Below are positions 1-6,779 of a stretch of 64,000 bases of DNA, one piece after another. The position numbers and the translations under genes are program-made. The stretch lies in contig QHZD01000017.1 of NCBI GenBank assembly GCA_003225315.1, positions 248,001 through 312,000 on the forward strand. The letters run 5' to 3'. Origin of the DNA: Acidobacteriota bacterium. Lineage in GTDB: Bacteria; Acidobacteriota; Terriglobia; Acidiferrales; UBA7541. Each line of letters starts with the position of its first letter. Position 1 is the first letter of the stretch. A model generated the notes under the pieces. The model worked only from the letters and a program-made list of their open reading frames with translations, was not told the DNA's origin and searched no databases.

Positions 1-633
1 TTTTCGTGGGGTTCGGGAGACAAGGAAGAACCCGCTGCTGAGGGGGCGTATGAAGTCCGAGTCCTCGACGGCTACCAACGGTTCCGCCAATATCCCGATG
101 GCAAGAAAGAGTTCCAGGATGTGCCTTTGCCTCCCCTAAACCATGTAGTAGGCACGGGTGGCGAGTGGTCGGAATTGCCGAATATGGTAGGGACAGAACT
201 TGGATTGACAGTTCATCAAGCCGCCGACGTTGTAGTGAACGACCGGCGAATGAAGGTCTTTCAGTATCGAGCCGACATTGAGGATGGCGTGTGCAGTTTC
301 AAATCCACCAGCGACTTTGTATTCTTGGAAATCAACAAGGTTTTCACCGTCGCTTGTTACGGCGAAGTCTGGACCGACGAGGATACCAACATTCTTCGAA
401 TATCAGAGCACTACGAACTTCCCGGTAAGTGGAAAAACTACCAAGGTGTGGTCACTTACGGGTGGTTCCAAAAAAAGGACGAGCCGCCTCGGCTCATTCC
501 TCTCACCATCTATACTCAGGCTGAACGCAAAGGGAGGGTGTACTGGTGTCGCGGCCAGTTTACGAATTACCAAAGATTCGACAGTGAAGTGAGGATCATA
601 GCGAATGGGGTACAAAGCCTGCCACCGCGCTAG
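1..633 (+). CDS. conserved hypothetical protein, 5' end outside window
   Basis: The frame is open from base 1, so the gene begins before the window. A GTG at 121 is only an internal start candidate, because the codons before it read as ordinary protein (..YRQ..FRQYPDGKKEFQD). The visible part has alternating aromatic and charged residues typical of a soluble beta-rich protein (YEVRVLDG, GEVWTDED, YQGVVTYGWF). No signal peptide, membrane segment or catalytic motif is visible. I do not recognise the family. It stops just before a convergent gene at 652. Confidence 0.6.
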   Translation, partial: FSWGSGDKEEPAAEGAYEVRVLDGYQRFRQYPDGKKEFQDVPLPPLNHVVGTGGEWSELPNMVGTELGLTVHQAADVVVNDRRMKVFQYRADIEDGVCSFKSTSDFVFLEINKVFTVACYGEVWTDEDTNILRISEHYELPGKWKNYQGVVTYGWFQKKDEPPRLIPLTIYTQAERKGRVYWCRGQFTNYQRFDSEVRIIANGVQSLPPR

Positions 634-651
634 GAGTCGTCCCCAAATGAA

Positions 652-981
652 CTATGGCGTGCCACGCGTTGCAGGCGGACGACGGTTGGCTTCTTCGACT
701 AATACGCTCCATTCGACCAAGAACAGCCTGATCGCCTTCGTTGCCCCGGCGCAAATATCTAATGCAGTTTTTATGTAGGCTGCCCGCTCCGCCTCTTCCT
801 TTGTTAGTGCCAGTTGTAGCACACTTTCCACTAGACCGTAGACGCTCGCCATTTGATGGCATAAATCCTCAAGGTGTCGGTGCGTATTCTCGTCTACGTA
901 GATTCCGTTTTGCTTCCCAAGAAACTCTTCCAGGCGTTTCCGTAGGCTTTCGTTCGAGAGAATGTCTTCTGGTATCGCCAT
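652..981 (-). CDS. hypothetical protein, about 109 aa
   Basis: A mostly helical small protein beginning MAIPEDILSN with an RKRLEEFLGKQN helix and a hydrophobic helix near AYIKTALDICAG. I chose the ATG at 981 rather than the TTG at 1035 because a good promoter at 1041-1069 would start transcription at or inside the TTG codon. No Shine-Dalgarno is obvious before 981. Function unknown; there are no catalytic motifs. Confidence 0.5.
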   Translation of the reverse strand: MAIPEDILSNESLRKRLEEFLGKQNGIYVDENTHRHLEDLCHQMASVYGLVESVLQLALTKEEAERAAYIKTALDICAGATKAIRLFLVEWSVLVEEANRRPPATRGTP

Positions 982-1040
982 AAGGGGGCAGGGGACGACG
1001 GCGAGTGAGGATGCAATGAAACGACCCAGACGCAAACAGG

Positions 1041-1069
1041 TATATACTTTTGTTCTTAATTATTGTCAA
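1041..1069 (-). promoter_or_regulatory. sigma70-type promoter for the 652-981 gene
   Basis: On the minus strand TTGACA (1069-1064) is followed after exactly 17 bp by TATATA (1046-1041). The -35 is perfect and the -10 is close to consensus. Predicted transcription start is about 1034, which argues for the internal ATG at 981. Confidence 0.6.
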
Positions 1070-1102
1070 GCCGTGAATAGCCTTAGGCGGAGTCCTCACG
1101 AT

Positions 1103-1690
1103 TTAGCCTGTCCTTATGCCCATAGCCAGTAATTGTTGCCACTTCTGCTCAATCTCCGCTTTTCTAGCGGCTGGCACGCGGGCAAGGGGAGCTATCCCCC
1201 AGGTGGATAGCCGCTCAACGAGCAATCGTGCGTTTCCGAGCGCCCCATGCAAAGCGAACGGTCCGAAAATGAACACCGCTACTCGAACGACCTTCAAGAA
1301 CAGCAGCGCAACCAAAGCCGCGAATACAACCCCGGCCTCTTCTCGAAAAGTCACCTGCAAACCGTTTCGTACTAAAAAACGTCGGAACTTCCAAAGAGTG
1401 TGGACATCTTTCTTCAACTCGCCCAACCACAGCAGCACAATTCGGCGGCGATCCCGCCAAAACATCTGACGGACAGACTTCAGCTCCGGCCTAGTGCGAA
1501 GCTTTCGATAGTCGTCATTTCCAACGATAGCATCCGAAGGTGGAAGGAAGACAGCGGAGACGCCCACTATAGACACGTAGGCTTGGTTGTCGTTGAGGTG
1601 CTTGTCAGTCCCGTCATGTCTCAAAGAAAAGACAACCAACAAGCATAGGCCCAAGACTGCCACCAGAAAAGTAATGATGATTCCAACCAA
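1103..1690 (-). CDS. two-pass membrane protein of unknown function
   Basis: About 195 aa. An N-terminal hydrophobic segment (residues 3-22, GIIITFLVAVLGLCLLVVFS) and a second one around residues 118-145 (VVFAALVALLF.., AVFIFGPFALHGAL) flank a basic central region rich in Arg and Lys (FWRDRRRIVLLWLGELKK). The TTG start follows the TAA stop of the upstream membrane protein directly, so the two are almost certainly one transcript with coupled translation. No family recognised. It may work with the 1691-2452 product in the membrane. Confidence 0.55.
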   Translation of the reverse strand: MVGIIITFLVAVLGLCLLVVFSLRHDGTDKHLNDNQAYVSIVGVSAVFLPPSDAIVGNDDYRKLRTRPELKSVRQMFWRDRRRIVLLWLGELKKDVHTLWKFRRFLVRNGLQVTFREEAGVVFAALVALLFLKVVRVAVFIFGPFALHGALGNARLLVERLSTWGIAPLARVPAARKAEIEQKWQQLLAMGIRTG

Positions 1691-2452
1691 TTAAATACCT
1701 CGCCGCAGCAACGCCATCGTCCTACTCCAGAGATGCTGCCATTCTGTTTTCCATTGAGAATACTGATCGTCGCCTAGACTCGCTTGCTCTGGCGACGGAG
1801 CATATTGCCAAAAAGCCCACAGCCAAACAGCGATCATCCCAATGAACGTCGTGGGCGTTAGCAATCGCCAATAAGAAACGAAACCACGAAAAACTTGCAG
1901 GCTGGCAACATTGACGGAGCGCGCTAACACGTAGATGCCGAAACCGAGACAAAGTCCGCGAAGGTTCCGACCCAACGGCACGTGGTAGTACCACGCGATG
2001 GTTGCAGGCGTCAGCAGGAGAATAGCCTGAGCGAGGCACAGGTATTGCTCGACTACAGGAGACAGATGTAGATACAAATAGTGAACGGATGAAGCCTGAT
2101 TCCAACCGAGCAAAAGAACAGCGGGGAGTATGCCAAGTTCAACGATTAACAGCATTTTCCACGCGATATCGTGAAGGGCAGAGCGTCGAGGGAAGACGCC
2201 ACAAAAGAAGTCCCAGATGACAAGAAACTGCAAAGACAGCGCGACTGCTTCGAGTCGCCAGTATGCTACCGCGAACCAATCTGGTTTGTAACGATTGATG
2301 GGGAACAGAATTAGGTCGCCGAGGAACCTAAAGAGGACGAAAACAGTAAGATGCGGGTAGCGAGACGCCAACCCATGCTTTGAGAGACGCCAGAGAAGCA
2401 GACCTTCTAGGAAGAGTGCTGAGCAGGGAAATATATAAAGGAGCGGATGCAT
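1691..2452 (-). CDS. multi-pass membrane protein, about 7 TM segments
   Basis: 253 aa, strongly hydrophobic throughout, with roughly seven predicted membrane helices beginning at residue 3 (LLYIFPCSALFLEGLLLW) and ending near WLWAFWQYAP, then a short charged C-terminal tail. Polar residues within helices (FRFLGDLILF, PTTFIGM) suggest a sensor or transporter-like fold rather than a structural anchor, but I recognise no family. The ATG at 2452 has no clear Shine-Dalgarno; a tiny ORF with a perfect one lies just upstream in the same direction (2535-2627), so translation may depend on the shared transcript. Confidence 0.65.
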   Translation of the reverse strand: MHPLLYIFPCSALFLEGLLLWRLSKHGLASRYPHLTVFVLFRFLGDLILFPINRYKPDWFAVAYWRLEAVALSLQFLVIWDFFCGVFPRRSALHDIAWKMLLIVELGILPAVLLLGWNQASSVHYLYLHLSPVVEQYLCLAQAILLLTPATIAWYYHVPLGRNLRGLCLGFGIYVLARSVNVASLQVFRGFVSYWRLLTPTTFIGMIAVWLWAFWQYAPSPEQASLGDDQYSQWKTEWQHLWSRTMALLRRGI

Positions 2453-2534
2453 GGAATTATGGCAATTCTACTCGAATCGAAGGCGAATGGAAGGGGACAA
2501 CCATCTGTCCCCTTCCACCCATCACAAGGAAGAT

Positions 2535-2627
2535 TCAGTTACCGTCTGGAGGAGGAAGAGGAGGAGGAGAAGGAAGATGGGGCGGCGGGGGCCAGCCTTT
2601 GAAGCTGCTTCCATTGCTCAGGCTCAT
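2535..2627 (-). CDS. 30-residue proline-rich peptide ORF
   Basis: ATG at 2627 follows a perfect AAGGAGG (2640-2634) with 6 nt spacing, the best ribosome-binding site in this part of the window. The peptide starts MSLSNGSSFKGW and continues with PPPPHLPSPPPLPPPDGN, then TGA at 2535. Half of the residues are proline. It is codirectional with the two membrane protein genes that begin 83 bp downstream. It could be a leader peptide whose polyproline run stalls ribosomes, or a secreted or processed signal. The GA/CT-rich DNA could also be a chance tract, although the Shine-Dalgarno argues for translation. Confidence 0.5.
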   Translation of the reverse strand: MSLSNGSSFKGWPPPPHLPSPPPLPPPDGN

Positions 2628-2700
2628 GTTGAGCCTCCTTTCTTAAAAGATGGCCAGACCGTAGCACTCGCGGAGGCCGCGCACCGGAAATGCCCAAGAC

Positions 2701-2715
2701 GTTCAGTTTTCTGAA
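2701..2715. promoter_or_regulatory. putative operator, copy 1 (GTTCA-N5-CTGAA)
   Basis: GTTCAGTTTTCTGAA lies between the divergent 2535-2627 ORF and the 2798 gene. It is an inverted repeat (TTCAG/CTGAA) and matches the sequence at 4049-4063 at 14 of 15 positions. The position suggests control of one or both flanking transcripts by one of the XRE regulators encoded at 3159 and 4132. Confidence 0.5.
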
Positions 2716-2754
2716 TCGAAGAGCGGAGATATTTCGGGGCCGAGTCGCTTTGGC

Positions 2755-2783
2755 TTGTAATCGACGGGGAAAATCGCTATAAA
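2755..2783 (+). promoter_or_regulatory. promoter of the 2798 gene
   Basis: TTGTAA (2755-2760), a 17 bp spacer and TATAAA (2778-2783) place the start point about 8 nt before the ATG at 2798, so the leader is very short. Confidence 0.45.
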
Positions 2784-2797
2784 ACAACGCGACAGGT

Positions 2798-3277
2798 ATG
2801 CGTTCTCTCAAAAGCTATATCACGCAAGCTGTCCATTCGGCTGATACACCTCTTGCAGCCTTGGTGTTTTTTGGGTCACTGCGCGATGCGTATTCTGGAC
2901 ACTATCTGCATGAGGGGTGGGGACAAATGGCCTCGGCTGAGGAAATCCATTCTGTGCTGAGTGAAACGCATCAATCGTTATTCAATTCGGTTGTAAGGCT
3001 TTCGCTCATAGACTTGAGCAAACAACTGCGAATGCACTTTCAGTCGCTCAACCAACCTGAGCGAGAAACGTGTGTCAGGTGGTTAGAAGTCGAACCTTTC
3101 CGTGACCTAATTCCCCAAGGATGTTCAGTGGTGGTGCGCGAACTGTTCGTCTCAGAGGTTAAGACTGCGTTGGAAGTGCTGTGTCACGCGCCTGAGTGGT
3201 CCGAGCTTGCGGTGGCACCAGTCGCATTGCCACAGCGACAACTTGACCGATCACCTCTGCTTCAGTGGCTAAACTGA
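2798..3277 (+). CDS. conserved hypothetical protein overlapping a convergent regulator
   Basis: 159 aa beginning MRSLKSYITQAV, soluble and largely helical, with a conserved-looking core (LVFFGSLRDAYSGHY, HLHEGWGQM-like). Its last 119 bp overlap the 3' end of the convergent XRE/S24 gene at 3159-3974, so each transcript carries antisense to the other. Both reading frames keep protein-like composition through the overlap. Function unknown; the arrangement suggests a partner of the regulator. Confidence 0.6.
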   Translation: MRSLKSYITQAVHSADTPLAALVFFGSLRDAYSGHYLHEGWGQMASAEEIHSVLSETHQSLFNSVVRLSLIDLSKQLRMHFQSLNQPERETCVRWLEVEPFRDLIPQGCSVVVRELFVSEVKTALEVLCHAPEWSELAVAPVALPQRQLDRSPLLQWLN

Positions 3278-3974
3278 ATATTCGGGGGGGTGCTTTAGAG
3301 ATAGGATGCGGAAGGATCGTGATGTGCGATTCCGAGACGTGGCACCAGCCGCAAAGATATCCATCGCGCAATTCAACAAGATAGATTGGACGTTCGTATT
3401 CGTTGTTCCACCCGTCGCTGGCTACTTGGCGGCGTTCCCCATCAATCGTCACAAGCGATCCGGGTCTCAACAAAGGATACATCGTGTTGTCTTCAAGGCC
3501 GATGTAGGCATACGTATGCTGTTTAGGACTGCATTCGAGAAGGAAAGCGGCAGGAATTTCACCCCAAAATGCAACGACTCGGTTGATAAGTTGAGTGGTT
3601 TCCCACTTGAAAGTCGGATCGAGCCGCACAGGAATCGTCACTTTTGTGTTGAGGTTGTGAAGCTCGGCAGAAACAGGCCGCGTTGCGGACAGCTTAATTT
3701 CCTCACGATATCTGTGGGTTCGATCCGAATCTACTCCATAGCTGGTCAAAATCTCGTGAAACGAAAGTCCGTAAATCGCAGCCAGTGTGAATATCTTGAA
3801 CACACTCGGTATTGCGTTGTCGTTTTCGATTTGTGCCAGTCTCGCTGCTGAAATATGGAACCGTTTGTTTTTTTCTTTGACGGCGATTTTTGCGCTTAGT
3901 TTTTGAACGTCGCGCAGTCCAAGCTGAAGTCGAAGCCGCACTTCGCGTAGGAAACTGCCAGGCGATATTTCCAT
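3159..3974 (-). CDS. XRE-family regulator with degenerate S24 (LexA/CI-like) domain
   Basis: 271 aa. Residues about 5-70 form an XRE helix-turn-helix (GLRDVQKLSAKIA, ISAARLAQIENDNAIPS, FKIFTLAAIYGLSFHEIL). Residues about 145-255 resemble an S24/LexA-CI C-terminal domain (EDNTMYPLLRPGSLVTID, YLVELRDGYLCGWC). The usual catalytic serine position (SM) reads TM, and the expected lysine is not visible, so self-cleavage is unlikely; the domain may dimerise or sense instead. The promoter has a perfect TATAAT at 4016-4011. A dyad at 4049-4063 lies upstream, shared with the divergent XRE gene. Likely a local repressor or activator. Confidence 0.8.
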   Translation of the reverse strand: MEISPGSFLREVRLRLQLGLRDVQKLSAKIAVKEKNKRFHISAARLAQIENDNAIPSVFKIFTLAAIYGLSFHEILTSYGVDSDRTHRYREEIKLSATRPVSAELHNLNTKVTIPVRLDPTFKWETTQLINRVVAFWGEIPAAFLLECSPKQHTYAYIGLEDNTMYPLLRPGSLVTIDGERRQVASDGWNNEYERPIYLVELRDGYLCGWCHVSESHITILPHPISKAPPRIFSLATEAEVIGQVVAVAMRLVPPQARTTQARDTALPTQS

Positions 3975-4048
3975 AGGTGACGACCTAGACCTTTGACGGG
4001 TGAGACCGAGATTATACGGGGCTTCCAGCGAGCCATCTTACCGAACCT

Positions 4049-4063
4049 GTTCATTTTTCTGAA
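4049..4063. promoter_or_regulatory. putative operator, copy 2, between divergent XRE genes
   Basis: GTTCATTTTTCTGAA, extended to TGTTCA-N6-TGAACA, a perfect 6-bp arm dyad. It lies about 50 bp upstream of the TATAAT of the 3159-3974 gene and 33 bp upstream of the -35 of the 4132 gene. It differs from the copy at 2701-2715 by a single base. Confidence 0.55.
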
Positions 4064-4095
4064 CACGATTCTGCTTTTTCCGCAGGACACATAAC

Positions 4096-4124
4096 TTGCT
4101 TTCTAAACGTCTCGGTGGGATAAT
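4096..4124 (+). promoter_or_regulatory. promoter giving a leaderless XRE mRNA
   Basis: TTGCTT (4096-4101), 17 bp, GATAAT (4119-4124). The expected transcription start, about 4131, coincides with the ATG at 4132, so the message would have essentially no 5' leader. The paralogue at 58173 shows the same geometry. Confidence 0.5.
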
Positions 4125-4131
4125 GCCGCGC

Positions 4132-4500
4132 ATGATAATTGGCGACCGTCTGCGCGAAATGCGCGAGGAAAAGAAACTCTCCCAAGGCGACATCGAAAAG
4201 CGCACAGGTCTGCTTCGCTGTTACATTTCCCGGGTAGAGAATGGTCATACTGTCCCCGCCATCGAAACACTGGAAAAAATGGCTCGCGCTTTAGAGGTTC
4301 CACTCTATCAACTCTTCTACGACGGCAATGAGCCGCCTCAAGTACCGAACCTGCTCAAGCGCAAGTCTGACGAAAATGTATGGGGTAACTCAGGCAAGGA
4401 TGCGCGATTTCTGAGCAAGCTCCGTCGTCTGTTGGGCAAGTCAAGCGAAGAAGACCGGAAGCTCTTATTGCACATGACGCAGAAAATGGCTGGCCGCTAG
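4132..4500 (+). CDS. XRE-family transcriptional regulator (short type), copy 1
   Basis: 122 aa starting MIIGDRLREMREEKKL. Helix-turn-helix at residues about 5-60 with the core LSQGDIEKRTGLLRCYISR followed by VENGHTVPAIETLEKMARAL. The C-terminal part is charged and ends FLSKLRRLLGKSSEEDRKLL. It is a clear paralogue of the 57790-58173 gene, with a near-identical DNA-binding region and start MVISDRLRAIREQKDL, which supports this start over the upstream ATG at 4123 and TTG at 4096. It has no ligand or peptidase domain. Probably a DNA-binding repressor; target unknown. A strong terminator follows at 4525. Confidence 0.85.
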   Translation: MIIGDRLREMREEKKLSQGDIEKRTGLLRCYISRVENGHTVPAIETLEKMARALEVPLYQLFYDGNEPPQVPNLLKRKSDENVWGNSGKDARFLSKLRRLLGKSSEEDRKLLLHMTQKMAGR

Positions 4501-4524
4501 AACTGGAGGCGGCAGCAATGAAAG

Positions 4525-4563
4525 AAGGGCGACGCAGGATGAATCCCACGTCGCCCTTTTTAT
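4525..4563 (+). terminator. rho-independent terminator after the XRE gene
   Basis: Perfect 10-bp stem AAGGGCGACG (4525-4534) with CGTCGCCCTT (4549-4558), 14-nt loop, then a T tract (4557-4561). Confidence 0.85.
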
Positions 4564-5339
4564 TGGTGTGACCGCCTTCGTTGTCTCTATTATCTCTATT
4601 ATGGGTAAGAATCTTCAATTAGCTCCGACGCATGGAGTGCTGGCGCACCGGCAACTAAGACTCCGTACTGGAGGACTGGCTTAGGGGAAGTGCGGATGGT
4701 ACCTAAAAAATATCTGTTCCGGGGACTCGCCAGATGGTACCTACCGAATTTATTTTCGTGATTGCGCGATGCCCTCACCACATAACGCAACGCAAGGGAG
4801 AGGTAGGTCGAGGGGGCTTGGCGGCACGGCAAGGCCAATCGAAATAGAGTCTCCCGAAAAAGAAAAAGCTCAAGGGAAAACGCGACGAAAGCGAATTGAA
4901 ACTCCGCGATATTTAGGTGATTCACAATCACTTTTCACGACTCTTCATGCTGCCGGTGACTGCGTTTTCTTGCGAGGGCCGATAGAAGATTGCGGATTGC
5001 CGGTCGTGCTTCCCTGCCGGATCGCATGCGGCATCCTCTAATAAAATGTTTGCGCGCAGTGCTGCCTGACTTTCCAGATAGTTTGCGCACCCCTTCCTAA
5101 TAACTTTCCGTCGTTCAGTAATCGGTCGTCACTCTAACAATTTTTTCGGGCTGTGAGGTCCACTGAAACGACGGGAGTTGCGGCGATTTCTCGGTAGAGG
5201 TTTTTCTAACAGAGCGGGAACCAGCAGGATAGCAGTCCCACTGGTTCCCTGAGCGGACAATGAATAGGACATCGTTCGCCTGATTCGATTATCGCAAACT
5301 ACTGAAAACACTGGCCGACAATTATTTTTAAGAATTGTG
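4564..5339. other. stretch without a convincing gene; short repeats
   Basis: No reading frame here has protein-like composition and a plausible start. An 11-bp direct repeat GATGGTACCTA occurs at 4695-4705 and 4733-4743. A 9-bp inverted repeat GGGAACCAG/CTGGTTCCC lies at 5216-5224 and 5241-5249. This may be the junction between the regulator block and the phage-derived element, or its control region. No attachment core could be matched with the far side. Confidence 0.4.
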
Positions 5340-5400
5340 TTGACATGTGTTCGCGTGTGTGCCATTATGTTCTCACGATGGAAGTGCGGGATAGCAGTCC
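5227..5400. repeat. 12-bp direct repeats flanking the early promoter
   Basis: GGATAGCAGTCC occurs at 5227-5238 and again at 5389-5400, on either side of the promoter at 5340-5368. Placement upstream and just downstream of the promoter is typical of phage operators. Confidence 0.35.
5340..5368 (+). promoter_or_regulatory. promoter of the phage-type early cassette
   Basis: Perfect TTGACA (5340-5345), 17 bp spacer, CATTAT (5363-5368). Predicted start about 5375, leaving a leader of about 55 nt before the ATG at 5431. It drives at least seven coupled genes up to the terminator at 7517. Confidence 0.6.
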
Positions 5401-5430
5401 TGCCTTTCACAGTCTTAATAGGAGACGCCA

Positions 5431-5577
5431 ATGACCCGATTCTTAAAGCTCAGACTTGCCAGAAGAAAGTCAGTAGAAATTCGCCGTGCAGCACGGGAAT
5501 ATCAAACCTCCGGTCAGTTCGCCGCCATTGATACCGGAACTGTCTTCACCTATGGCACCAAGGCGGTGCAATCGTGA
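5431..5577 (+). CDS. 48-residue basic protein, first gene of early cassette
   Basis: ATG at 5431 has GGAG at 5421-5424 with 6 nt spacing. The peptide begins MTRFLKLRLARRKSVEIRRA, is strongly basic at the N terminus, and ends GTKAVQS. Its TGA overlaps the GTG of the next gene (GTGA, 5574-5577). The N-terminal basic helix could bind nucleic acid, but no family is recognised. Confidence 0.6.
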   Translation: MTRFLKLRLARRKSVEIRRAAREYQTSGQFAAIDTGTVFTYGTKAVQS

Positions 5578-5913
5578 GGATCACCCGCTCCGTGCTGGCT
5601 TCCCGCGTCCAGAGATTGAATACCGTCCTTAACCGTCCGATGCAAGCGTACACGCGCGAGGTAGGCGGGCACCGCATGCGCTCAAACGAAGGGCATTTCT
5701 GCTTGGAGTCGAACTCCCCTGGCGACGGCTGGACACGCTATACGCTCGCTCAAATTGTTGGCGAGAATGGAGGACAGTCTACAGTCTCTCCTACCGGCAA
5801 TGCTTCCGATATGTGGTACTACCTTCGCGGAGTGTTCGACGTTCTGGACTCCGAATACACGCATAACTTCGACAAGGCGAAACCCGCCACAAAGAAGGCG
5901 GTGCAATCGTGAG
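5560..5913 (+). repeat. 19-bp direct repeat at two gene junctions
   Basis: AAGGCGGTGCAATCGTGAG occurs identically at 5560-5578 and 5895-5913. In both places it encodes the C-terminal KAVQS of one gene, supplies a Shine-Dalgarno-like AAGGCGG, and contains the overlapping GTGA stop/start of the next gene. Confidence 0.75.
5574..5912 (+). CDS. small phage-type protein, 112 aa
   Basis: Starts at GTG 5574 inside the stop of the preceding gene and overlaps the next gene by 4 bp. The layout (VQRLNTVLNRPMQAYTRE, then GHFCLESNSPGDGWTRYTLAQI, GENGG, and a C-terminal MWYYLRGVFDVLDS) resembles small proteins common in phage early regions, whose pattern is NxLTGxPxxPY..., LxRMxNExGG, LxxFxxGI. That is family memory rather than a search. 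Their function is not known. It ends TKKAVQS. Confidence 0.7.
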   Translation: MRITRSVLASRVQRLNTVLNRPMQAYTREVGGHRMRSNEGHFCLESNSPGDGWTRYTLAQIVGENGGQSTVSPTGNASDMWYYLRGVFDVLDSEYTHNFDKAKPATKKAVQS

Positions 5914-6571
5914 CCTCTTTGACAATATGCCGGGCGCGCAAACCGCGATTGCGTTTCCTGCCAGTCTTGCAGAGAAGTACAGGCCGCATAGCTTCGCGGA
6001 GTTTGTTGGCTTGGATCGGCCTAAGAAAATCCTTGCCAAGTTTGCGGATGCTCCGTACCCCTCCGCGTGGCGATTCATCGGCCCCCCAGGAGTAGGCAAA
6101 ACGACAATGGCACTAGCACTGTGCGAGGCAATCAGGGGAGAACTGCATCATATCCCCTCGCAACGGTGCAACGTCGAAACCCTAGAGGATGTCATCCGAC
6201 AGTGCCACTACGCGACCGCGAAACCTAATGGTTTACACGTCGTTCTGATTGACGAAGCACACAAGATGTCTAAGGCAGCTCAATTGCACCTATTGAGCAA
6301 GCTAGACGCGACCGCGTTCCCGCCTGCCACTATCTTTATCTTCACCGCGAACGATGAAGAGGGGTTAGAGAAACCCTTCCTCTCCCGCACGCGCGAAATA
6401 GTTTTCCAGTCTCACGGCATGGCAGAGGATGCGGCCAGTTTGCTAGAGCGCATCTGGGAACGTGAGGCAGGCAACGCGGAGAAGCCTAACTTCCTGCGGA
6501 TCGTGCGCGACAGTCAGAACAATGTGCGGGATGCGCTAATGAGTCTGGAAACGGAGATACTCGCGGCATGA
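5909..6571 (+). CDS. AAA+ ATPase, clamp-loader (RFC/DnaX) small-subunit-like
   Basis: 220 aa. Walker A GPPGVGKTT (about residues 54-62), Walker B VVLIDEAHKM (about 110-119), sensor 1 FIFTAND (about 147), and an SRTREI segment in the place of the SRC arginine-finger motif of clamp loaders. The N-terminal LAEKYRPHSFAEFVGLDRPK is the classic RFC/DnaX opening. At 220 aa it lacks the C-terminal collar domain of cellular clamp loaders, as in phage versions. It would load a sliding clamp at phage replication forks, perhaps using a host partner. GTG start is coupled to the gene before, and the stop overlaps the next ATG. Confidence 0.85.
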   Translation: MSLFDNMPGAQTAIAFPASLAEKYRPHSFAEFVGLDRPKKILAKFADAPYPSAWRFIGPPGVGKTTMALALCEAIRGELHHIPSQRCNVETLEDVIRQCHYATAKPNGLHVVLIDEAHKMSKAAQLHLLSKLDATAFPPATIFIFTANDEEGLEKPFLSRTREIVFQSHGMAEDAASLLERIWEREAGNAEKPNFLRIVRDSQNNVRDALMSLETEILAA

Positions 6572-6705
6572 ACTACGTTGTCGAAGTACCTGGAGACAGG
6601 CCGGTCACTTTCAATGACTGGCAGGCCGTGGAAGCGTATCTGTACCTGCTTTGGCTTACGGATCGTCGCGCGTATCGCCAGTCAAACGTGCGCGAATGTT
6701 CCTAG
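6568..6705 (+). CDS. 45-residue hypothetical protein, coupled to clamp-loader gene
   Basis: ATG overlaps the clamp-loader stop as ATGA (6568-6571). The peptide MNYVVEVPGDRPVTFNDWQA continues into AVEAYLYLLWLTDRR and stops at 6705. The composition is convincing up to the last few codons. It overlaps the next short frame by 10 bp and may once have been continuous with it. Confidence 0.45.
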   Translation: MNYVVEVPGDRPVTFNDWQAVEAYLYLLWLTDRRAYRQSNVRECS

Positions 6706-6776
6706 ACGTTGCCCGTAGCGGTCTCGCGGGACTGCTACAGGATGCGCCTAGCATCGAAAAAATGATGGGAGGATAA
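6696..6776 (+). CDS. 26-residue ORF, possibly the shifted tail of the previous gene
   Basis: ATG at 6696, reading MFLDVARSGLAGLLQDAPSI and ending EKMMGG. It overlaps the end of the 45-aa ORF in another frame. Joined by a frameshift near 6690 the two would give one helical protein of about 68 residues, so this may be a frameshifted gene rather than two genes. Its 3' end contains the GGAGG that serves the next gene. Confidence 0.3.
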   Translation: MFLDVARSGLAGLLQDAPSIEKMMGG

Positions 6777-6779
6777 GCG

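Noticed and set aside
2539-2811. Longer ORF on the minus strand (90 codons) ending in poly-Ser
   Set aside because: The poly-Ser is the same GA/CT-rich tract that gives poly-Pro in the 30-residue frame, and this frame lacks a Shine-Dalgarno; the shorter frame with AAGGAGG is preferred.
4601-4684. Possible tRNA near 4601-4684
   Set aside because: No cloverleaf with a T-arm GTTC consensus or anticodon loop could be folded.
4599-5041. Two overlapping ORFs of 110 and 90 codons on opposite strands
   Set aside because: Neither has a ribosome site or protein-like composition; they occupy the same DNA, and no family pattern is visible.
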